A DNA stretch of 64,000 nucleotides, taken from assembly GCA_020845895.1 (NCBI GenBank), contig JADLEX010000060.1, positions 1-64,000 on the forward strand, read 5' to 3'. The DNA comes from Deltaproteobacteria bacterium (GTDB taxonomy: Bacteria; Lernaellota; Lernaellaia; JACKCT01). The notes beneath the pieces were generated by a model that saw only the letters and a list, made by a program, of their open reading frames with translations, did not search any database and was not told where the DNA came from. Shown one piece after another: positions 59,453-64,000 of this stretch. The translations under genes were made by a program, and so were the position numbers. How positions within the stretch are numbered: position 1 is the first letter of the stretch; each line of letters opens with the position of its first letter.

Positions 59453-60129
59453 ACATCCGCATCGCACTCGTCGCCGCTCTTGTTCTCGGTGTCGCGGGAC
59501 TCGCATCCGCCCAGGAAACCCGTCCGCAGGACGACCCTCACTGGTACGAGACCCCGCGCAACTTCGAAATCGGCTTCAACTTCGGTATGGTCATTCCCTT
59601 CGACCAAGACATCCAAGACGTTTACGGCGACAAGGGCGACGCCATCTACACGCTGCAGGCGGGTTGGCGCATGGTGCACGAACTGACGCTGCACGCCGAG
59701 ATGTCGTACTACTTCTTCGAGGGCAACGGCATTTCGTCCACGGGCGATTCGACGAGCGAGAAGTACAAACTCCACGTCGCACCCGCTGAACTCGGTCTCG
59801 CGTACCGGTTCGCGTTCGTGCCCGATCAGGTGGTCGTGCCGTTCATCGGCGCGGCCGGCAGCTACACCTACTGGTTCGAGGAACGGCTCGATTCGTCGGT
59901 AAAGAATCGCGGCCTGCTCGGCGGCCTCACGGGCCAGGCCGGGCTGATGTTCCTGCTCGACGGCATCGAGCCGCGCACCTCCGGGCGCCTCGAGGGCGAG
60001 TGGGGCATCAACAACACGTACTTCTTCTACCAGTTCAAGTACTACTGGCTGAACGATTTCGGTGACGACACCGAAAAGCTCGACCTGTCCGCGCAGGGCC
60101 ACACCCTGGGCATTCTGTTCCAGTTTTAG
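59449..60129 (+). CDS. outer-membrane beta-barrel protein, OmpA/OmpW-like
   Basis: A 226-residue protein with signal peptide (IALVAALVLGVAGLASA) and about eight predicted amphipathic strands (FEIGFNFGMVIPF, IYTLQAGWRMVHELTLHAEM, VVPFIGAAGSYTYWFEERL). It ends with a strand whose last residue is Phe (TLGILFQF), the outer-membrane sorting signal. It is translationally coupled to the CFI-box protein, so the two may act together at the outer membrane. Confidence 0.78.
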   Translation: MNIRIALVAALVLGVAGLASAQETRPQDDPHWYETPRNFEIGFNFGMVIPFDQDIQDVYGDKGDAIYTLQAGWRMVHELTLHAEMSYYFFEGNGISSTGDSTSEKYKLHVAPAELGLAYRFAFVPDQVVVPFIGAAGSYTYWFEERLDSSVKNRGLLGGLTGQAGLMFLLDGIEPRTSGRLEGEWGINNTYFFYQFKYYWLNDFGDDTEKLDLSAQGHTLGILFQF

Positions 60130-60150
60130 CGCCGGCTACCGCCGGGGCCG

Positions 60151-60927
60151 ATGCCCAATTACCTGCTGACCTTGTCCTACGACGGAACCGATTTTCACGG
60201 CTGGCAATCCCAGCCGTCGGACCGGACCGTGCAGGACGTGCTGGAATCCGCACTCGCAAAGCTGTTCGAGCCCGGTATCCGCGCCACCGCCGCGGGACGC
60301 ACCGACGCCGGCGTTCACGCCCTCTGCCTGCCCGTCAATTTCCATGCGGCGCGCGAACGCGATCCCGATCTCGTGCGTCGCGCGCTCTCGGCGCTGCTGC
60401 CGTACGACGTCGAGGTGCGTTCGTGCCGAATCGTGCCCGGCGAATTTTCCGCGCGGTTTTCGGCCCGGTCGCGGATCTACCGCTACCGCATCGAAACGGG
60501 GCGATTTCGCGATCCCATCACGCGCCGATTCGCCTGGCAAATCCCCATTGAACTCGACACGGACGCGATGCAGAATGCGCTCCCGTTGCTGGCCGGGGAA
60601 CACGATTTCGGTTCGTTCCGGTCCGCGGGGTGCGTGGCGAAATCGCCCGTGCGGACGATCCTGCGCGCCGAGCTGAAGCGGCCCGAACCCCGGCGATGGG
60701 AACTGGGGTTCGAGGCCACGGGGTTTTTGCGCGGGATGGTCCGCGCCATCGTGGGAACGCTCGTCGAGGTGGGGCTGGGCCGCCGGCCCCCGCAGGAAAT
60801 CGAAGACCTGTTGCGCTTGCCGGACAGGGCGCGCGCGGGACGATCGGCGCCCGCGTGCGGTCTATTTTTTACCGGCGCCAGGTATGGGGACTCGTATTCA
60901 GAGGTGACCGAATGCGTCTGGGAATGA
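60151..60927 (+). CDS. truA: tRNA pseudouridine(38-40) synthase
   Basis: TruA makes pseudouridine at positions 38-40 of the tRNA anticodon stem. The 258-residue protein has the catalytic GRTDAGVHA motif and the opening LLTLSYDGTDFHGWQSQP, and EFSARFSARSRIYRYRI and GFLRGMVRAIVGTLVEVG are conserved. Its last 16 bases overlap the next gene. Confidence 0.95.
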   Translation: MPNYLLTLSYDGTDFHGWQSQPSDRTVQDVLESALAKLFEPGIRATAAGRTDAGVHALCLPVNFHAARERDPDLVRRALSALLPYDVEVRSCRIVPGEFSARFSARSRIYRYRIETGRFRDPITRRFAWQIPIELDTDAMQNALPLLAGEHDFGSFRSAGCVAKSPVRTILRAELKRPEPRRWELGFEATGFLRGMVRAIVGTLVEVGLGRRPPQEIEDLLRLPDRARAGRSAPACGLFFTGARYGDSYSEVTECVWE

Positions 60928-63065
60928 TCGTAATCGCGGCGGCGCTGATTCTGGCGTCGGTTTTCGCTCCCGCCTTCGCGCACGCCGAACCCAAGGTCAT
61001 CATCCTCGGGTTCGACGGCATGGACCCCGTGCTCACGCAGAAGTTCATGGACGAGGGGCTCATGCCCAACGCGTCCAAACTCGCGGCGCAGGGACACTAC
61101 TCCAAGCTCGCCACGTCGAACCCGAGCGCGTCGCCGGTCGCGTGGTCATCGTTCGCGGTGGGCGGCAACGCCGCGCGGCACGGCATTTTCGACTTCCTGC
61201 GGCGCATGCCGGGCAGCTACTACCCGGAATTCGCCATGGTCACGCCGTCGGAAAAACCTCTCCTGCCAAGTCAGGGACTTCGCTACGGCATCGGGATCGG
61301 CGCGGGCCTCCTGGCCTTCTTCCTCATCTTCGTGCTGCTTCGCTTCGTCGCGAAGAGCACGCCGATCCGACTCGGCGTCGCGCTCGTCGTCGGCGGCGTG
61401 GCGGGCGGATTCGCCACCTTCGCCATCCTGACCTGGGTGCCGTCGTCGCTGCCCATTCCGATCTTCAACCGATTGGGCAATGCATTTTGGGAGATTGCGG
61501 GCGAGGCGGGAATCAAGACGACCGCGATCCGCATGCCCAATACGTTTCCGTCAAAGGCGACACCGAACGTCAAGCTGCTCGCGGGTCTCGGCATTCCCGA
61601 CGTGCGTCAGACGAACGGCACCTACACGATGTATTCGTCGGAGAAAGAGGCGTCAGGTGACACCGAGATGGGCGGACGGCTCGTGCCGGTGTCCGTGCTC
61701 GGCGACCGCGTGGAATCGAAGATCCTCGGCCCTAAAAATTTCACAATGAAGGACAAGCCCGGCGTGAAGTCGCTGCCCGACACGACCGCGCCGTTCACGG
61801 TCAAGATCGACCGCGCTTCGAAATCCGCGCAGATCACCGTCCAGGGTGTGACGCAGCGCGTGGAGATGGGCAAGTTCAGCGACTTTTTCACCGTTGAGTT
61901 TACCCTCAATCCGCTGCTCAAACTGCAGGGCATCGCCAAGTTCGCGTTGATCGCGATCGAGCCCGAGTTCCGGCTCTATCTCACGCCGGTCAATTTCAAC
62001 CCGGCCAAGATGCCGCCGAACGTGCGCATCTCGAATCCGGCGAATTTCTCGGCGCAGCTTGCCGGGGCGAACGGCCTCTACAAGACGCTGGGCTGGCAGG
62101 AAGAGACGTGGGCGCTCAACGAGCTTCAGATCACCGAGGAACTTTTCCTCGACGACCTGTATCGGATCATGGGACGCATCGAGAAGATCATCGTATCCGA
62201 GCTGGAGAAAAAGGACTCGCGGCTTTTCGTCGGCGTCTTCGAGGGCACCGACCGGCTCCAGCACATGTTCTGGCGTTACTGGGACGAGAAGCATCCCCTT
62301 TACGACAGCACCGACGCGCAAACGCACCTCGGGGAATTTTCGAAGATGTACCGCGAGGTGGACCGCATCATCGGCGTCGTGATGAACCGCTTTGTCGATG
62401 ACGACACGCTCTTCATGGTCGTGTCGGACCACGGCTTCCAGTCGTTCCGCAAGGCCGTAAACATCAACACCTGGCTCGTCGAAAACGGCTTCATGACGCT
62501 CAAGGGCCAGGAGAACGTCCGCGACCGCAACCTCGACGACCTGTTCGGCCAGGGTGAGTTCTGGCCCAACGTCGATTGGTCCCGGACGAAGGCGTACCAC
62601 CTCGGCCTTGGCCAAGTGTACATCAACCTCTTCGACCGCGAGCCCGAGGGCTCGGTCATGAAGACCGACTACGAGGCGCTGCAAAACGAGCTACGCCAGA
62701 AAATGCTGGCCTTCCTCGACCCCGAGGACGGCACGCCGGTTTTCAAGGACGTGTATCGACGGCAGGACATCTACAAGGGCCCGGCGTACGATTTCGCGCC
62801 CGACATCATTCTCGGGTTCAATGAGGGCTACCGCGTCTCGTGGCAGAGTTCGCTCGGCGGCATTCCCAAGGGCCTCATCGCCCCCAACGACCGCAAGTGG
62901 AGCGGCGATCACTGCTCCGTCGATCCGTCGCTGACCGCGGGCATCATTTTCACTAACCGTAAAGTGACGAAAGCGGAGCCCTCGATCTTCGACATCGCGC
63001 CGACGGTGCTCCAGACGTTCTCTCTAAAGGGCGGGGACGACATCGACGGAAAACCGCTGTTCTGA
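60912..63065 (+). CDS. alkaline-phosphatase-superfamily phosphodiesterase with membrane insert
   Basis: A 717-residue exported protein: signal peptide, then ILGFDGMDPVLTQ (first metal site), SNPSASPVAWSSFAVGG (nucleophile region), EGTDRLQHMFWRYWDEKHP and SDHGFQSF (second metal site). This is the type I phosphodiesterase/nucleotide pyrophosphatase pattern. Two hydrophobic helices at about 125-145 and 155-180 are inserted between the nucleophile region and the rest of the domain. GAGGTGA directly precedes ATG 60912, inside truA. Substrate is unknown; a membrane-lipid or glycan headgroup is possible. Confidence 0.82.
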   Translation: MRLGMIVIAAALILASVFAPAFAHAEPKVIILGFDGMDPVLTQKFMDEGLMPNASKLAAQGHYSKLATSNPSASPVAWSSFAVGGNAARHGIFDFLRRMPGSYYPEFAMVTPSEKPLLPSQGLRYGIGIGAGLLAFFLIFVLLRFVAKSTPIRLGVALVVGGVAGGFATFAILTWVPSSLPIPIFNRLGNAFWEIAGEAGIKTTAIRMPNTFPSKATPNVKLLAGLGIPDVRQTNGTYTMYSSEKEASGDTEMGGRLVPVSVLGDRVESKILGPKNFTMKDKPGVKSLPDTTAPFTVKIDRASKSAQITVQGVTQRVEMGKFSDFFTVEFTLNPLLKLQGIAKFALIAIEPEFRLYLTPVNFNPAKMPPNVRISNPANFSAQLAGANGLYKTLGWQEETWALNELQITEELFLDDLYRIMGRIEKIIVSELEKKDSRLFVGVFEGTDRLQHMFWRYWDEKHPLYDSTDAQTHLGEFSKMYREVDRIIGVVMNRFVDDDTLFMVVSDHGFQSFRKAVNINTWLVENGFMTLKGQENVRDRNLDDLFGQGEFWPNVDWSRTKAYHLGLGQVYINLFDREPEGSVMKTDYEALQNELRQKMLAFLDPEDGTPVFKDVYRRQDIYKGPAYDFAPDIILGFNEGYRVSWQSSLGGIPKGLIAPNDRKWSGDHCSVDPSLTAGIIFTNRKVTKAEPSIFDIAPTVLQTFSLKGGDDIDGKPLF

Positions 63066-63099
63066 GGCGCGCGCGACGTCGCCCGGACCCCTTTCAAAC

Positions 63100-63128
63100 T
63101 TGACACCCCCGGTCAAACCGGATATGAG
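63100..63128 (+). promoter_or_regulatory. promoter of tRNA-Cys
   Basis: TTGACA (63100-63105) and TATGAG (63123-63128) are 17 bases apart. It lies about 35 bases before the first base of the tRNA. Confidence 0.7.
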
Positions 63129-63162
63129 CCAAAACGTCTTTGGGAACGGGTCTTTTCGACAC

Positions 63163-63234
<72 letters not shown>

Positions 63235-63272
63235 TCCTCGCGACCATCAGCTTTTTCGCGGCCGTCGCGCTC

Positions 63273-63959
63273 ATGGTCATGCCGGCGGGCGGAGCACTCG
63301 CCGCGGACAAAAAACCGTCCCTCGTCACCCTCGACAAACTCATCTGCACGCTCGGCAACTCGGCGGTGACGCTCGAGCAGATCGAGGTGGAGAGGACGCT
63401 GCTCGCCCACTCGCGAGACTCGCTGCTGTTTCCCGGACGAGAAGAAAGTCTCGGCGTCGAGGAGATTTTTCTCGAGCTCTTCACGCGCAACCTGCTTCGA
63501 TTCCAGACCGTTCGCATGGGCTTCACGGATGTCGACCCCAAGGCCGTGGACGCCGCGGTGGAGGCCACACGCAGGTCCTTCGGCAGCGAAGCGGAATATC
63601 GAAAATTCCTGATCAAATTTCAGCTCAACGACGAGTCGATCGAGGGGCTGGTGCCCAATGGCGAGGTCTTCGCCGACATTCGCGGTCGGTTCCGCACCAC
63701 CGTCATGGTCCATCAGTTCGTCGACAAAAAACTCGACCTTCAGGTGCGTCTCGCCACGCAGGACGCGCTCGCCCAGCAGGGATTCGATCCGGCGACCAGC
63801 GACCCGAATTCCGACGACGAGGCGGTGAAAACCGTCCGCGAACAGATCCGCCAGCAAAAACTGCGGGAGTGGATCCGCGACCTCGCCGCTCGCACGACGA
63901 TCACGATCACGGACGAAAACTATCGGCCTGCGATCAACGCATTCCTCTCCGCGCGCTGA
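63273..63959 (+). CDS. exported SurA-like chaperone-domain protein
   Basis: The mature domain (from about ADKKPSLVTLDKLICTLGNS) resembles the helical N-terminal chaperone part of SurA/PrsA: TLEQIEVERTLL, FLELFTRNLLRFQTVRMG and EYRKFLIKFQLND. No parvulin isomerase domain follows. The first ATG outside the tRNA (63273) leaves a signal peptide too short. The full hydrophobic stretch (FLATISFFAAVALMVM) starts right at the tRNA 3' end, and the frame stays open back to a GTG at 63177 inside the tRNA. The true start is unresolved. It probably helps fold exported or outer-membrane proteins. Confidence 0.7.
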   Translation: MVMPAGGALAADKKPSLVTLDKLICTLGNSAVTLEQIEVERTLLAHSRDSLLFPGREESLGVEEIFLELFTRNLLRFQTVRMGFTDVDPKAVDAAVEATRRSFGSEAEYRKFLIKFQLNDESIEGLVPNGEVFADIRGRFRTTVMVHQFVDKKLDLQVRLATQDALAQQGFDPATSDPNSDDEAVKTVREQIRQQKLREWIRDLAARTTITITDENYRPAINAFLSAR

Positions 63960-64000
63960 TTTTCCGAATTCTATCGATCGAATTGACTCTAATCACCTAA

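Overview
This window comes from a high-GC Gram-negative bacterium. The envelope evidence is two beta-barrel outer-membrane proteins, many lipoproteins with lipobox cysteines, an RseP protease and LPS-type glycosyltransferases. Several lipoproteins carry long aspartate-rich linkers (DDDTA or DDDA repeats) straight after the lipid-anchored cysteine. There is also an FHA-domain sigma-54 activator, a MopE-like metal-binding motif and a metalloprotease resembling the MXAN_6640 family. Together these suggest Myxococcota or a related deltaproteobacterial or candidate lineage. That placement is inference; no 16S gene is present.

Layout: 1-2040 is an accessory patch. It holds short dispersed repeats around one AT-rich gene encoding a putative PD-(D/E)XK nuclease (841-1815). 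2056-8839 holds glnD, a membrane protein, a lipoprotein metalloprotease, an FHA/sigma-54 activator and two small membrane proteins. 8989-18409 holds Asp-linker lipoproteins (an alpha/beta hydrolase, a formylglycine-enzyme-like protein, a beta-helix protein), an EamA-type transporter and a coupled acyl-CoA dehydrogenase/acyltransferase pair. 18410-29627 holds an unknown protein, plsB, a pentapeptide-TPR membrane protein, leuS and a lipoprotein. 29687-34318 holds rplU-rpmA, a paired hot-dog dehydratase, aroC, rlmE and a type II toxin-antitoxin pair.

34533-44816 is a tightly packed housekeeping operon: rpsB-tsf-pyrH-frr-uppS-cdsA-dxr-rseP-tsaB-pssA-asd. It couples translation factors to isoprenoid carrier and phospholipid synthesis and ends at a strong bidirectional terminator. 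A convergent outer-membrane protein with a near-consensus promoter follows.

46232-55472 is a run of nine overlapping or closely spaced genes for surface-glycan synthesis. They encode two PIG-L/LmbE deacetylases, a formyltransferase, a GNAT-NeuB fusion, a HAD phosphatase, a Nudix-like protein, a membrane GT39-type glycosyltransferase, a GT9 and a GT4-like glycosyltransferase. The set looks like a nonulosonic-acid or formylated-sugar pathway, but the usual cytidylyltransferase and epimerase genes are absent from the window.

55709-63959 holds a TetR regulator with a CoA-transferase/GNAT fusion, a fibronectin-III protein ending in a CFI-box-like C-terminus coupled to a beta-barrel protein, truA overlapping a membrane phosphodiesterase, tRNA-Cys(GCA), and a SurA-like chaperone-domain protein whose signal peptide runs back into the tRNA gene. 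I found no CRISPR array, prophage, insertion sequence or replication origin.
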